Shown: positions 24,416-33,965, counted from the first letter of the stretch. The stretch: 64,000 bases of DNA from M3007 sp964484205 (GCA_964484205.1 CAZAEZ010000005.1:1-64000), one strand, 5' to 3'. Notes: generated by a model not told the origin, from the letters alone. Translations and numbers: made by a program.

Positions 24416-25155
24416 CACTCAAAAAGTTTGCATTGAAAAATATCGCAAAAATGGGTTTTTAACTTTTGCTGTACGGTGCGCATCGGCACCTGGCGCCCAA
24501 CTTCGCGCACCAGAGAACTGACCGTTTTATCTGCATCAACGATGCCGCAAGGCACAATATAATTAAAATAGGCCAGGTCGGTATGCACATTCAGCGCAAA
24601 TCCATGCAGGGTCACCCAACGGCTCAAGTGTACACCAATCGCACAAATTTTGCGGTATTTATTCCAAAAATCTGCCTCGTTGATTGGAACATTTTCCCTG
24701 GTTTTGGGTGGGCACCACACCCCGGTGTAATCTTTTATCCGGATGGCTTCCACGTCAAAATCTGCCAGGGTTCGAATAATTACTTCTTCAATATTCCGCA
24801 CATACCGGTGGACATCGGTAAAAAAGCACTCCAGGTCCAGAATTGGATAACCGACTACTTGCCCCGGGCCGTGATAGGTGATATCACCACCGCGGTTGAT
24901 CGGGAAATAGTCGATTCGCCGGGTTTGCAATTCCTGCTCCGTGAGCAGTAAATTATCCAGCGACCCGCTTTTGCCCAAGGTGTACACGTGCGGATGCTCC
25001 ACGAACAGCAGGGCGTGATCCTGCGTGTACGATCCTGCCGGTTGTTGCCTGTTTTTCAACTTGTTATCAATCAGCATGCGGTGCAGACTAGTCTGGTAAT
25101 CCCAGGCTTTCTGAAATGGAAGGTGTCCTAAATCCTCAAACCGGACAGTTTGCAT
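24415..25155 (-). CDS. lipB: Lipoyl(octanoyl) transferase LipB
   Basis: Transfers octanoyl from acyl carrier protein to lipoyl domains of 2-oxo acid dehydrogenases. 246 residues from the ATG at 25155. Family blocks: RGGDITYHGPGQVVGYPI, KICAIGVHLSRWVTLHGFAL with the conserved Lys, and VPCGIVDADKTVSSL with the catalytic Cys. Intact. First gene of a probable lipB / unknown / membrane protein / msrB run; divergent from pyrG over about 110 bases. Confidence 0.96.
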   Translation of the reverse strand: MQTVRFEDLGHLPFQKAWDYQTSLHRMLIDNKLKNRQQPAGSYTQDHALLFVEHPHVYTLGKSGSLDNLLLTEQELQTRRIDYFPINRGGDITYHGPGQVVGYPILDLECFFTDVHRYVRNIEEVIIRTLADFDVEAIRIKDYTGVWCPPKTRENVPINEADFWNKYRKICAIGVHLSRWVTLHGFALNVHTDLAYFNYIVPCGIVDADKTVSSLVREVGRQVPMRTVQQKLKTHFCDIFQCKLFE

Positions 25156-25233
25156 GGCAGTAAAACAGCAGTGGCGTGAACTTGTTTTTATAAAAACTCC
25201 GGCAAGCATACCAAGCTTCTAAACTGGCGTACC

Positions 25234-25241
25234 TACCTTTG
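25234..25241 (+). promoter_or_regulatory. TAnnTTTG -7 element for pyrG
   Basis: TACCTTTG is an exact consensus match, 25 bases before the pyrG ATG. Confidence 0.6.
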
Positions 25242-25266
25242 TATCCCGTAACAAATCGAACCTACA

Positions 25267-26868
25267 ATGACGAAATACATCTTTGTTACGGGCGGCGTTA
25301 CCTCTTCGCTCGGAAAAGGTATCCTTTGTGCTTCACTGGCCAAATTACTCCAGGCACGCGGATTTTCAGTAACTATACAAAAGTTTGATCCCTACATCAA
25401 TGTCGATCCCGGCACGCTAAATCCCTATGAACACGGGGAGTGCTACGTCACGGATGATGGCGCCGAAACGGATCTCGACCTCGGCCACTACGAGCGGTTC
25501 CTGAACACGCCGATGTCGAAGGCGAATAACGTAACCACCGGCGCAGTCTACCAAACGGTGATCAACAAGGAGCGCGCAGGCGACTATCTCGGCAAAACGG
25601 TCCAGGTAATCCCGCACATTACCGACGAAATAAAACGCCGGATGCTGCTCCTGGGACAAACCGGCAACTATGAAATTGTTATCACGGAACTGGGCGGTAC
25701 GGTTGGCGATATCGAGTCGCTGCCCTACGTCGAATCGGTTCGCCAACTACGCTGGGAACTCGGGCGCGACAATTGCCTCGTCATCCACCTGACCCTGGTG
25801 CCTTACCTGCGGGCGGCCAAGGAGCTCAAAACCAAGCCTACGCAGCACTCTGTAAAAGAATTGCTCAGCTTGGGCGTGCAACCGGATATCCTTGCCTGCC
25901 GGACAGAACACCACCTCGGACCGGAAATCCGGCGCAAGCTTGCCTTGTTTTGCAATGTGGAAATGTCGTCGGTCATTGAGGCTTTGGATGCCGACAGCAT
26001 TTATGACGTGCCGCTTTTACTGCTCAAGGAACGGCTGGATGCCGTGGTGATATCCAAACTGCATCTCAGCGATCGCCGGGAGCCCAACCTGAGCTCCTGG
26101 AAAGCATTTTTGGGCAAGTTGAAAAACCCGCTTCATGAAATATCCATTGGCCTCATCGGAAAATACAATGAGCTGCCCGATGCCTACAAGTCAATTTACG
26201 AAGCATTTGTGCATGCAGGCGCCGTCAATGAATGCAAGGTGAAAGTTGTACCGATACATGCGGAAGATCTCGAAGGGAATTTTAAAGATGTGAGCAAAGC
26301 GCTTGAGTCGTTGCACGGAATTTTGGTGGCCCCCGGGTTTGGTGAACGGGGTATTGAAGGCAAGTTGCTGGCAATCCGGTATGCCCGCGAAAACGATGTG
26401 CCGTTTTTTGGAATCTGCCTGGGCATGCAGACGGCATGCGTTGAATTTGCCCGCAATGTCCTCGGCTTGGCCGGGGCTGCTTCTACGGAAGTGGATAAAA
26501 AAACACCCCACCCGGTGATTGATCTGATGGCAGATCAAAAGAAAGTGACCAAAAAAGGCGGCACCATGCGCCTGGGTAAATATCCCTGCACTATTCAAAA
26601 AAAGACACAAGCTTATGCCGCCTACCACCGGACGGGCATCGAAGAACGGCATCGGCACCGCTGGGAATTCAACAATCAATATCTGGAGCAATTCACTGAA
26701 GCCGGTATGCTTCCCTCCGGTGTAAACCCGGAATCCAACCTGGTGGAGATCATGGAATTGAAGGCACACAAGTGGTTTGTAGGCGTGCAATTTCACCCGG
26801 AATTGAAGAGTACCGTGGAAAAACCGCACCCGCTTTTCGTGGAATTTGTGCGCGCCTGTATCGGATAG
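25267..26868 (+). CDS. pyrG: CTP synthase
   Basis: Makes CTP from UTP, ATP and glutamine. 533 residues: an N-terminal synthetase domain beginning TKYIFVTGGVTSSLGKGI with the P-loop, and GGTVGDIESLPYVE; then a class I amidotransferase domain with nucleophile Cys in FFGICLGMQ and the distal His/Glu in FHPEL. Full length and intact. Followed at 54 bases by an unknown coiled-coil gene on the same strand. Confidence 0.98.
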   Translation: MTKYIFVTGGVTSSLGKGILCASLAKLLQARGFSVTIQKFDPYINVDPGTLNPYEHGECYVTDDGAETDLDLGHYERFLNTPMSKANNVTTGAVYQTVINKERAGDYLGKTVQVIPHITDEIKRRMLLLGQTGNYEIVITELGGTVGDIESLPYVESVRQLRWELGRDNCLVIHLTLVPYLRAAKELKTKPTQHSVKELLSLGVQPDILACRTEHHLGPEIRRKLALFCNVEMSSVIEALDADSIYDVPLLLLKERLDAVVISKLHLSDRREPNLSSWKAFLGKLKNPLHEISIGLIGKYNELPDAYKSIYEAFVHAGAVNECKVKVVPIHAEDLEGNFKDVSKALESLHGILVAPGFGERGIEGKLLAIRYARENDVPFFGICLGMQTACVEFARNVLGLAGAASTEVDKKTPHPVIDLMADQKKVTKKGGTMRLGKYPCTIQKKTQAYAAYHRTGIEERHRHRWEFNNQYLEQFTEAGMLPSGVNPESNLVEIMELKAHKWFVGVQFHPELKSTVEKPHPLFVEFVRACIG

Positions 26869-26922
26869 TTCCGGTATCTTAGTGCCGGCATTTATTTACG
26901 CAGCCTAATTGATCCGCATTTT

Positions 26923-27594
26923 ATGTCCAGTTTTTTCCGCAAGGCAATCAGTCTTTTTGTAATACTCGACGAAAAAGATTCTACGTCAAAAAATACGCAG
27001 GAAAGGGTGTCTGAGCCTGCTGCCGCACAACCGGCAAGTACACCCAAGGCCGTGCCTCAGCCCGCGCCGATGTCTGATGCCGACCTTTCCAAGTTTGAAA
27101 AGCATTTCGAGCGCTTATTTGAACAAGCGAACCTTCCAGGCCCCGATTATTTTGAATTCTGGAAAACGATGGATACGCTGGAAGCGCATATTTCAAACGA
27201 AGAGGCGCGAATGAAAGCCGTGTTTGCTTCGTTGAAAATCCAGGGCTTGAGCAAACAAACCCTGATTGATTCGGCGGGCAAATACAAAGAAACCATCCTC
27301 CAGGATAAGGCAAATTTTGAATCTGTTGTTCAAAAAAAGTCGGAAGCGGAAATTGCCGGCCGGAAAGATTTGATCCAGAAATTGCAGCAGGAAAGCGAGG
27401 CTAAAACCCAGCAAATCGAGCAACTCAAAAAGGAAATCGAAGATGCCATCCAACAAATCGAATCCCTGAATCAGGAAATTGCCGGCGAACAGGGTAAAAT
27501 CGAAGCAGCCCAGCGTGGTTATCTGGCTGCTTGTACAGCTATGGTTAGTAAAATTGACAATGATGTAGAGCGCTTTCACCAAATAATCGAGTAG
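26923..27594 (+). CDS. Coiled-coil protein of unknown function
   Basis: 223 residues, no signal peptide. Residues about 25-50 are a Pro/Ala/Gln linker; 55-110 a globular helical part (KFEKHFERLFEQANLPGPDYFEFW); and 120-205 a long coiled coil dense in Glu, Lys and Gln (QQESEAKTQQIEQLKKEIED). A TelA-like or PspA-like scaffold would look similar, but no family mark is clear. It follows pyrG and precedes a lipoprotein gene on the same strand; spacing of 54 and 44 bases allows one transcript. Confidence 0.8.
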   Translation: MSSFFRKAISLFVILDEKDSTSKNTQERVSEPAAAQPASTPKAVPQPAPMSDADLSKFEKHFERLFEQANLPGPDYFEFWKTMDTLEAHISNEEARMKAVFASLKIQGLSKQTLIDSAGKYKETILQDKANFESVVQKKSEAEIAGRKDLIQKLQQESEAKTQQIEQLKKEIEDAIQQIESLNQEIAGEQGKIEAAQRGYLAACTAMVSKIDNDVERFHQIIE

Positions 27595-27638
27595 CACTTT
27601 GTTCCATGCACATTCACTCACCTTTTAATTTTATTGTT

Positions 27639-28064
27639 ATGCAAAAACCGCTTATCCCCGCACTTTTTATTTGTCTTCTGCTTGCCTTCGGCTGCGGAAA
27701 ATCGAATGATGATCAACCGGAAAATGCCGATACCTGGGTGGTTTCCCTCTTGGAATTTGAAAATGTGGATAAAGATTTGACGGATAGCACCGCTCTTTTT
27801 ACGGGCTATACGTTTGAATTCAATGCCGACAATACCATAGCCATCATCAATCCCGGTGGAATTGCGCAGGAAGGCAAATGGGAAAATCCCTCAAGTACCG
27901 TTTATGAAATCGTTGTGGCCAAGCCGGTTCTGCCCGTGGTTTATCTGCAGGGAACCTGGGAGCTTATCGAACAGTCATCTGATGTTTTGGATTTGAAGGT
28001 CACTATTGACGATCCTGTCAATGTGTTTGCAAAGTCACGCCGGATAAAATTCATCAAACTTTAA
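27639..28064 (+). CDS. Small lipoprotein, lipocalin-like
   Basis: 141 residues from the ATG at 27639. Signal peptide with lipobox LAFGCG (Cys about 20), so membrane-anchored and exported. The mature part is a beta-rich domain of about 115 residues with the rhythm of short lipocalin-like domains in Bacteroidota (GYTFEFNADNTIAI, EGKWENPSSTVYEI, LQGTWELIEQSSDVL). Function unknown. It ends in front of a strong terminator shared with rpoD. Confidence 0.82.
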   Translation: MQKPLIPALFICLLLAFGCGKSNDDQPENADTWVVSLLEFENVDKDLTDSTALFTGYTFEFNADNTIAIINPGGIAQEGKWENPSSTVYEIVVAKPVLPVVYLQGTWELIEQSSDVLDLKVTIDDPVNVFAKSRRIKFIKL

Positions 28065-28094
28065 TCCGGATTTGCACCGGATTTTGCTTAAAAC

Positions 28095-28133
28095 AACGTG
28101 GCCTGCGTAGCAATTTGCTACGCAGGCCACGTT
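28095..28133. terminator. Bidirectional terminator, 18-bp stem
   Basis: AACGTGGCCTGCGTAGCA (28095-28112) pairs perfectly with its complement at 28116-28133 with a 3-base loop; CTCTTTTT follows on the plus side. It lies between convergent lipoprotein and rpoD genes. Confidence 0.88.
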
Positions 28134-28162
28134 CTCTTTTTAGTAATTCCTGAGAACCCGGA

Positions 28163-29032
28163 TCAGGAACCCAGGTAGGTTTTCAGCAGTTTGCTGCGGC
28201 TTGTCGCGCGCAATTTGTTAATGGCTTTATCCTTGATCTGGCGGACCCGTTCGCGGGTCAATCCAAATTTTTCTCCAATATCCTCCAAAGACATCGGGTG
28301 TTCCACACCAATGCCGAAGTACAGCTTGATCACATCGCACTGGCGGTCGGTCAGGGTGCTCAGCGACCGCTCAATTTCGCGGCGCAGGGAGTCGGCATAA
28401 TCCAGGTGCTGGTCGGTGCCGGGCATGGCAGTGTTTTCCAAGACGTCGAGCAGTGAATTATCCTCACCTTCCACAAAGGGTGCGTCCATCGATACGTGCC
28501 GGGCAGCTACGCCCAAGGTAGTTTCTACCTCATCGGAGGTGATTTCAAGCAATTCGGCCAATTCCTCCGGGCTGGGTTCGCGTTCGTAGGTTTGCTCCAG
28601 TTCTGAAAAGGCCTTGTTGATTTTATTGAGCGAACCCACTTTGTTCAGGGGCAATCGAACGATACGGCTTTGCTCTGCCAATGCCTGGAGTATGGATTGG
28701 CGAATCCACCAGACTGCATAGGAAATGAATTTGAAACCACGGGTTTCATCAAACCGTTGGGCCGCCTTGATCAGACCAAGGTTACCTTCATTGATCAGGT
28801 CTGAAAGGCTGAGGCCCTGATTTTGGTACTGTTTGGCAACAGAAACCACAAAACGAAGGTTGGCTTTGGTCAGTTTTTCGAGGGCGATTTGGTCACCTTG
28901 TTTGATTCGTTTTGCTAAATCTACTTCTTCTTCGGGGGTAAGGAGGTCCACCTTGCCAATTTCCTGGAGATATTTTTCCAGCGACTGGCTTTCGCGATTG
29001 GTGATGGACTTCGTAATCTTTAATTGCCTCAT
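28163..29032 (-). CDS. rpoD: Primary RNA polymerase sigma factor
   Basis: Housekeeping sigma-70 that recognises the TAnnTTTG promoters of this phylum. 289 residues from the ATG at 29032: no region 1.1; region 1.2 (SLEKYLQEIGKVDLLTPEEE), region 2 with NLRFVVSVAKQYQNQGLSL and FISYAVWWIRQSI, region 3, and region 4 with TLTDRQCDVIKLYFG and the helix-turn-helix SLEDIGEKFGLTRERVRQI. This compact layout is typical of Bacteroidota. An exact TACCTTTG lies 29 bases upstream of the ATG, so a longer start at 29092 can be discarded. Confidence 0.97.
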   Translation of the reverse strand: MRQLKITKSITNRESQSLEKYLQEIGKVDLLTPEEEVDLAKRIKQGDQIALEKLTKANLRFVVSVAKQYQNQGLSLSDLINEGNLGLIKAAQRFDETRGFKFISYAVWWIRQSILQALAEQSRIVRLPLNKVGSLNKINKAFSELEQTYEREPSPEELAELLEITSDEVETTLGVAARHVSMDAPFVEGEDNSLLDVLENTAMPGTDQHLDYADSLRREIERSLSTLTDRQCDVIKLYFGIGVEHPMSLEDIGEKFGLTRERVRQIKDKAINKLRATSRSKLLKTYLGS

Positions 29033-29060
29033 GTGCAGTTCGTATGTGAAAATTTCGGCG

Positions 29061-29068
29061 CAAAGGTA
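29061..29068 (-). promoter_or_regulatory. TAnnTTTG -7 element for rpoD
   Basis: Minus strand reads TACCTTTG, 29 bases before the rpoD ATG. The rest of the gap 29069-29266 shows no gene. Confidence 0.6.
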
Positions 29069-29266
29069 CAACTTCAAAAGCGCCGATGTCAATAAAATTT
29101 GATGTGAAAACCCGGAGTTGACCTGTTTTTTTTAAAAAATTTAATCCCGGCGCTTGTCGAAACGCCTGTAATTAAATTTTGTTCGATAGCAGGAATCATT
29201 CCGGGTTAAAAATATAATTTCAATCCGGGGCTTTAGACGTGCGTTGCGGCCGGCCGGTCACGAATA

Positions 29267-31054
29267 TTAACGAATGATCAGTTTTTGGACGGAAGCCTGG
29301 TTCCCGCTGCGCAATTCCACCCAGTATGTGCCGGATGGAAATCCGGATGCATCAATAAAATAATTGCTATCCCCGGTGTTGAACGTTCCTTCAAATACCC
29401 GCTGCACCAACTGCCCCAAGGCGTTAAATAAATTTAATTGCCCGGGTGTGGAAGCTGTGGCGTGAACCGGCACAACCGTAATCGCAGACGCCGGATTTGG
29501 GTAAACCAAGGCCAACTCCACGGTCGAAATTTCGGGAGCGCCAACGGATTCCGTAACGCAAAACCGCCAGTAACCCTGGGGGGCTACCAAAGGCCGGGTG
29601 ATGGTTTTGCCGTTGTTGGCGGTGGCTTCAATGTAATAATACACCGTTTGGCCGGCGCTTTGCTGCGGGATAAACCCGCGATAATTCCAAATCGTGTCGT
29701 CTAAGGGGTAATACGGCAGGTCAACGGACTGCCAGGGTTGATTCAGGTCGGTCGTGTAATAAATCTTTGCCGATGCAATACCACTCCGGTGGGATAGGGT
29801 TGCCCAGACGGGATATTCCAGGTATTGGGCATTGTCCAGGCAGGGCAGTTGCTGGTGTACGATGTGCACCGGGTCCGGTACGCCAACCTCCTTGGTGATG
29901 CAATGAATGGCGCCAAGCGAAGGAATGATGGCATTGCTATTGATCCCGACGATATTGTACCCGGGCAGACTTTCTTCCCAGATTCGCTGGGCAGTAGTGT
30001 CAAATTGTTCTTCATAAAATGGAACCAGGACGGTTTTATTCACAAAAACGGCGTTGGAATACGTCCTGTAATCACCGTCCGAATCGGGGTAAAAACCGTT
30101 TTCGGGCGGCATGGGAATCCGGATGATCCGGTAAGGGGTGCCGAAGACTGATTTGAAGTTGCTCAAGACGTATTGAATATTGGCTTCAATTTGAGGGCCG
30201 TCGGCAACGCCATCCGGGTATTTGCCGACAAGCAAGGTCTCTTCATCCAGCAATTTCATATGCATATCAATATGGTGGATGCCGTCATACGGCAACGGCG
30301 CCATTTTAATATACTTGCTGATCCCCATGAATTCCTGCATTATTCCATCAATCTGAGCTTCCGTTTTTACACTTACCCCGTACGGATTCCCCGGGGAATT
30401 TTCATTCAGGATCAGCCTGGAAGAAAAGGCGGTGCCCCAGCCGTCCGACATAAAATTGCCGCCGGTATGAACCAGGTCTGTCGGCGCCGACGAGGTGGAA
30501 TACAGCGGGATATTCAGATGCCGGGCCACGGTGTTGGCCAGGGTGTCGTCTTTTGGCCGGGTTAAGCGGTTGTACCGCCAATCAATAAAATACAGCGAAT
30601 CGGTATCATTTGCGTACACACAATTTGGGCCGTAGTCGCGAATCCAGATTGAATTATTCGGCACAAGCAGGAACTCAACATTGGAGCTGATGTCGACATT
30701 TTTATTGAGCAGGTAATTTTGAGCGGAGGTAAGCACAAATTGGTTGTCGCAACAAACCACCACCTTGCATTCTTGCCGGGCAGCCCGTACAATTTCGGTC
30801 AAAATATCCCGGCGCCCATTGTCGCCGGCTTGCCAGGTAATCAGCAGCGCCTGCAATTCTTCCCATTCACCCATTGCCCGGACCGGCACCGGGGGGGGGC
30901 TGGAAATACCCTCCGGCAGAAAAGGTTCAAATTTTTTGGATAGCAGCAGCGCCTTTTCAGCCGGGGAGTATCCGCGTGGAAGGTCTTGTTCAAACTGACT
31001 AAATAATTTCGGGCAAGAAAGCAGCAGCAGGGAAAGGGTCAAAAATTGTTTCAT
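29267..31054 (-). CDS. Secreted peptidylarginine/agmatine-deiminase-family protein with T9SS tail
   Basis: 595 residues of the guanidine-modifying (PPAD/agmatine deiminase) family, turning arginine-type guanidino groups to citrulline-type. Signal peptide ends about LFSQ (20). The deiminase domain covers about 55-400 with the complete catalytic set: Asp140 (WIRDYGP), His261 and Asp263 (HHIDMHM), Asn334 (SNAVFV) and Cys385 (GAIHC). The His-x-Asp spacing and order equal those of Porphyromonas PPAD (D130, H236, D238, N297, C351). A beta-sandwich-like region (about 405-500) and a type IX secretion sorting domain (VYPNPAS to KLIIR) follow. Protein versus small-molecule substrate is undecided. A C9 tract lies near residue 52. 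Confidence 0.92.
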   Translation of the reverse strand: MKQFLTLSLLLLSCPKLFSQFEQDLPRGYSPAEKALLLSKKFEPFLPEGISSPPPVPVRAMGEWEELQALLITWQAGDNGRRDILTEIVRAARQECKVVVCCDNQFVLTSAQNYLLNKNVDISSNVEFLLVPNNSIWIRDYGPNCVYANDTDSLYFIDWRYNRLTRPKDDTLANTVARHLNIPLYSTSSAPTDLVHTGGNFMSDGWGTAFSSRLILNENSPGNPYGVSVKTEAQIDGIMQEFMGISKYIKMAPLPYDGIHHIDMHMKLLDEETLLVGKYPDGVADGPQIEANIQYVLSNFKSVFGTPYRIIRIPMPPENGFYPDSDGDYRTYSNAVFVNKTVLVPFYEEQFDTTAQRIWEESLPGYNIVGINSNAIIPSLGAIHCITKEVGVPDPVHIVHQQLPCLDNAQYLEYPVWATLSHRSGIASAKIYYTTDLNQPWQSVDLPYYPLDDTIWNYRGFIPQQSAGQTVYYYIEATANNGKTITRPLVAPQGYWRFCVTESVGAPEISTVELALVYPNPASAITVVPVHATASTPGQLNLFNALGQLVQRVFEGTFNTGDSNYFIDASGFPSGTYWVELRSGNQASVQKLIIR

Positions 31055-31240
31055 GCGAATCGTTATTTGTTTTGGCCAAATTTCAGGGTTTTAGCTCGCT
31101 TTTGCAGGGAAGATTGCGCCAGATGGCGTCTTTTTTTTAAAATAGGCCCTCCTGTAAAAAGCAAGCGGCGTGCCATTGCACGCCGCCGCAGAAAACCCAT
31201 TCTATCGTATGAAGCAAAACTGTTAACTTCCTTTTGTTGG

Positions 31241-31927
31241 CTATCCAGCCAGTGGCAACGCATTCAAGTCCCGGAAAAGGAACTTTTTGCGATTGAAATA
31301 CAACACGTTGGAGCGCTTCAACTGGTTTAAAACTGCGGTAACCATTTGCCGGCTTGTACCGGTCAGATCAGCGATGTCCTGGTGTGTCATGTTGTGTTTG
31401 ACCAGTGTTTCGTACCCGATTTGTTTGCCGTGTTCGATTCCCATTTGGTGCAAAAACTCCAGAATTCTGCTTTTAGAATCCTTCAGCACGACTTTTTCGA
31501 GCTGTGTTTCCGTATACCGGAGCCGCTCACCAAGGAAGTGCAACAGCGACTGTGCAAAAGCAAAGTTTTTACGCATTATGGTAATTAGCGCCTGAGCATC
31601 CAGTTCAATTACCTGGGCGGTGTCTTCCATGGCATAGGCAAAATCGCGCCGTTGCGGTTCTCCTGTCAGACAGGATTCGCCAAACAAATTGCCGGGACGC
31701 ACGACGTATTTTATGATATCTTTCTTTTCTGCGTGAACGGCTACTTTCACCGTGCCCTTCATCAGAAAATAGACTTTTGTGGCACTTTGCCCCGGCTTGT
31801 ACAACACCTGATGCTTGGTGTAGAAATGCATCGTTGCCGTTTGTTGCAACACGGCGAGTTCGTCCGGGGCTAACACCGCAAAAAGCGGATTACTGTCGAA
31901 AACGGGTAAAGTAGTTTTTGTGTCCAT
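31241..31927 (-). CDS. Crp/Fnr-family transcriptional regulator
   Basis: 228 residues. N-terminal cyclic-nucleotide-binding-like barrel (about 15-125, with VYFLMKGTVKV and PGNLFGESCL), dimerisation helix, and C-terminal HTH_Crp domain (MTHQDIADLTGTSRQMVTAVL). The GESCL stretch is the phosphate-cassette position but lacks the RxS that binds cAMP in CRP, so another signal is likely. No cysteine cluster of the FNR type is present. Divergent from an ECF sigma gene across 272 bases with no other gene; it could regulate that locus. Confidence 0.92.
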   Translation of the reverse strand: MDTKTTLPVFDSNPLFAVLAPDELAVLQQTATMHFYTKHQVLYKPGQSATKVYFLMKGTVKVAVHAEKKDIIKYVVRPGNLFGESCLTGEPQRRDFAYAMEDTAQVIELDAQALITIMRKNFAFAQSLLHFLGERLRYTETQLEKVVLKDSKSRILEFLHQMGIEHGKQIGYETLVKHNMTHQDIADLTGTSRQMVTAVLNQLKRSNVLYFNRKKFLFRDLNALPLAG

Positions 31928-32199
31928 TGTAGAGCAGAGTAATTTATGCAGTAATGTTCATGTTCGAAGTAAAGACAGCCCTTACCGGCAAATCCCCTAC
32001 GGCAATCCGCAAATTTTTTTTCGGAGTCTTTTCGCTAATTGAAGCAGAAGATTTAAAAACCCCGGGTTTTTGAAACTATATTTCAAGAACTCCGGCTTAG
32101 GGTCGTCTTTGTTTTTTTGAAAGTGGAAATAATGCCGGCATTCCAAATATTAATAATCGACGGTTCGGGCAATTTTTTCTAATTTCAGCCTTCTAAATC

Positions 32200-32808
32200 A
32201 TGTCGACAGACGCTGGAAAAACGGAACTTCAATGGTTGGCAGACCTTCGCAAGGGCGACGAATCTGCCCTTCGAAGTATTTTTGATCAGCACTATCCCTT
32301 GATCATAGGCGATGTTTACCGGTACATCCCGGACCTGGACACCTGCAAGGACCTGGCACAGGAGGTCATTGTTGAATTGTGGCGCAAGCGCGAAACGCTG
32401 GAGGTTCACACATCTTTACGGGCCTACCTGCGGCGGGCAGGTATAAACAAGGCACTGAATTTCATAAAAGCAAACCGCCGCACGCTTCTGGAGGATACCT
32501 CGGATTTTTGGGCGGATTTGGAGGATTCCACGCAGCAGGATGTCAACCGGAAAAATGAACAGGATGCACTCGAGGCTGCGCTGCAGGAAGCAATCCGGCA
32601 ACTCCCCGAAAGATGCCGACTGGTTTTTTCACTCAGCCGGTTTGAACAACTGTCGCACAAGGAAATCGCGCAGCAACTGGGGATTTCTGTAAAAACCATT
32701 GAAAATCAGATCACAAAAGCCATGAAGTTGCTGCGGGAGGCATTGCTGAATCATCCCGATTTGTCGTCGGTTGTCATTTGGGTGCTATATTGGTTGCATT
32801 TAGGGTAG
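32200..32808 (+). CDS. ECF RNA polymerase sigma factor
   Basis: 202 residues of the extracytoplasmic-function type found beside FecR and TonB receptors in Bacteroidota. Region 2 (YRYIPDLDTCKDLAQEVIVE, ending in LRRAGINKALNFIK) and region 4 (LPERCRLVFSLSRFEQLSHK then EIAQQLGISVKTIENQI) are both intact. It should direct transcription of the downstream receptor when FecR is relieved by signal from the STN receptor. It starts a plus-strand series of four genes. Confidence 0.94.
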   Translation: MSTDAGKTELQWLADLRKGDESALRSIFDQHYPLIIGDVYRYIPDLDTCKDLAQEVIVELWRKRETLEVHTSLRAYLRRAGINKALNFIKANRRTLLEDTSDFWADLEDSTQQDVNRKNEQDALEAALQEAIRQLPERCRLVFSLSRFEQLSHKEIAQQLGISVKTIENQITKAMKLLREALLNHPDLSSVVIWVLYWLHLG

Positions 32809-32897
32809 GGGATTTCCACTGGAGGGTTGTCTTCTTCACGTATTCCAATTTTTTAAAAATCATCCGAAAACATTCCCCAAGCTGAAAACGGAACATC

Positions 32898-33896
32898 ATG
32901 CAAGATTTTGACTTTGTACTTCTGCTTCAAAAGCGTTTCACCGGCGAGATCAACACCGGTGAATTGGAAATCCTGAAGGACTGGATCAACCAGTCGGAGG
33001 AAAATGCCCGGCTTGCGCAGCAGTTCCAACTGCTCTGGGAGAAAAGCACGGAATCCCGTCCGGTATTCTCCCTCGATCTGGATGCGGAGTTTCGTCAGGT
33101 CCAATCCCGTATTCAGCAGGCAGACGAAGCACCACCGGTCCGCGTCGTATCTATGCGCAGCCGGGCGTTCCGGGCCGCTGCGGCCATTGCAGCCATCCTT
33201 GTTTCCGTTTGGGGGTTTCAGCAGTTGATGCCGGCGGCGGCGCCCATGCTGGTTGAACGCGTTTCAGACCAGGCTAAACGGCAAATTACCCTGCCCGACG
33301 GGACGACGGTTTGGCTTCGCCAAAATGCAAAACTTGAATTCCCGGCCAAATTCGACGATGCGCAACGCCTGGTGAAGTTGGACGGTGAAGCCTATTTCGA
33401 AGTGGCACACCGGGAGCGTCAGCCCTTTCGAATTGAACTCCCCGGAAAAGGAAACGTGGAAGTGCTGGGGACCCGCTTTAATGTCCGGGCAAACAATGAA
33501 GCCACCAGTATTCTGGTGCGCGACGGCAAAGTACGCTATACCCCCGACCAAAAATCAAAAGGTGTGCTGCTGACCGGCGGCGACAAAGCGGTCTTTCAAC
33601 CCGAACAGGCTGAAATCCGGCTCTCGAAAGTGCGCACGTTTAATGAATTAGCCTGGCAGACCGGCGGCCTCGAATTTGTGCGCACCCCGCTGAATGATGT
33701 CATTTCCGATCTCGAAGTTTTCTATGATGTAGCAATCAAACTCCAAAATACGGAAATGGGGCAATGCCTGCACACTGCGCCGCTGACGAATCAACCCATC
33801 GACGAGGTGCTCAATTCACTGGCGCTGACCTACCAATTCCAACTCATCAACCCGGCCCCGGGCCACTATATTTTATCAAAGGGTAGCTGCCGGTAG
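32898..33896 (+). CDS. FecR-type anti-sigma / signal transducer
   Basis: 332 residues. A cytoplasmic N-terminal helical part (about 1-85, including GEINTGELEILKDWINQSEE), one membrane span (about 92-115, AAAAIAAILVSVWGFQQL), the FecR beta domain (RQITLPDGTTVWLRQNAKLE, then GEAYFEVAHRERQPFRIEL) and a C-terminal DUF4974/STN-like domain (GGLEFVRTPLNDVISDLEVF). It holds the ECF sigma at the membrane and receives the receptor signal. It follows the sigma gene by 89 bases and precedes the receptor by 69. Confidence 0.94.
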   Translation: MQDFDFVLLLQKRFTGEINTGELEILKDWINQSEENARLAQQFQLLWEKSTESRPVFSLDLDAEFRQVQSRIQQADEAPPVRVVSMRSRAFRAAAAIAAILVSVWGFQQLMPAAAPMLVERVSDQAKRQITLPDGTTVWLRQNAKLEFPAKFDDAQRLVKLDGEAYFEVAHRERQPFRIELPGKGNVEVLGTRFNVRANNEATSILVRDGKVRYTPDQKSKGVLLTGGDKAVFQPEQAEIRLSKVRTFNELAWQTGGLEFVRTPLNDVISDLEVFYDVAIKLQNTEMGQCLHTAPLTNQPIDEVLNSLALTYQFQLINPAPGHYILSKGSCR

Positions 33897-33965
33897 GAAG
33901 CAGCGAAACCTACTTTACGCCCACATTATTAAAGGATCGCCTTAACTTGCAGCCAATCTCTTTGA

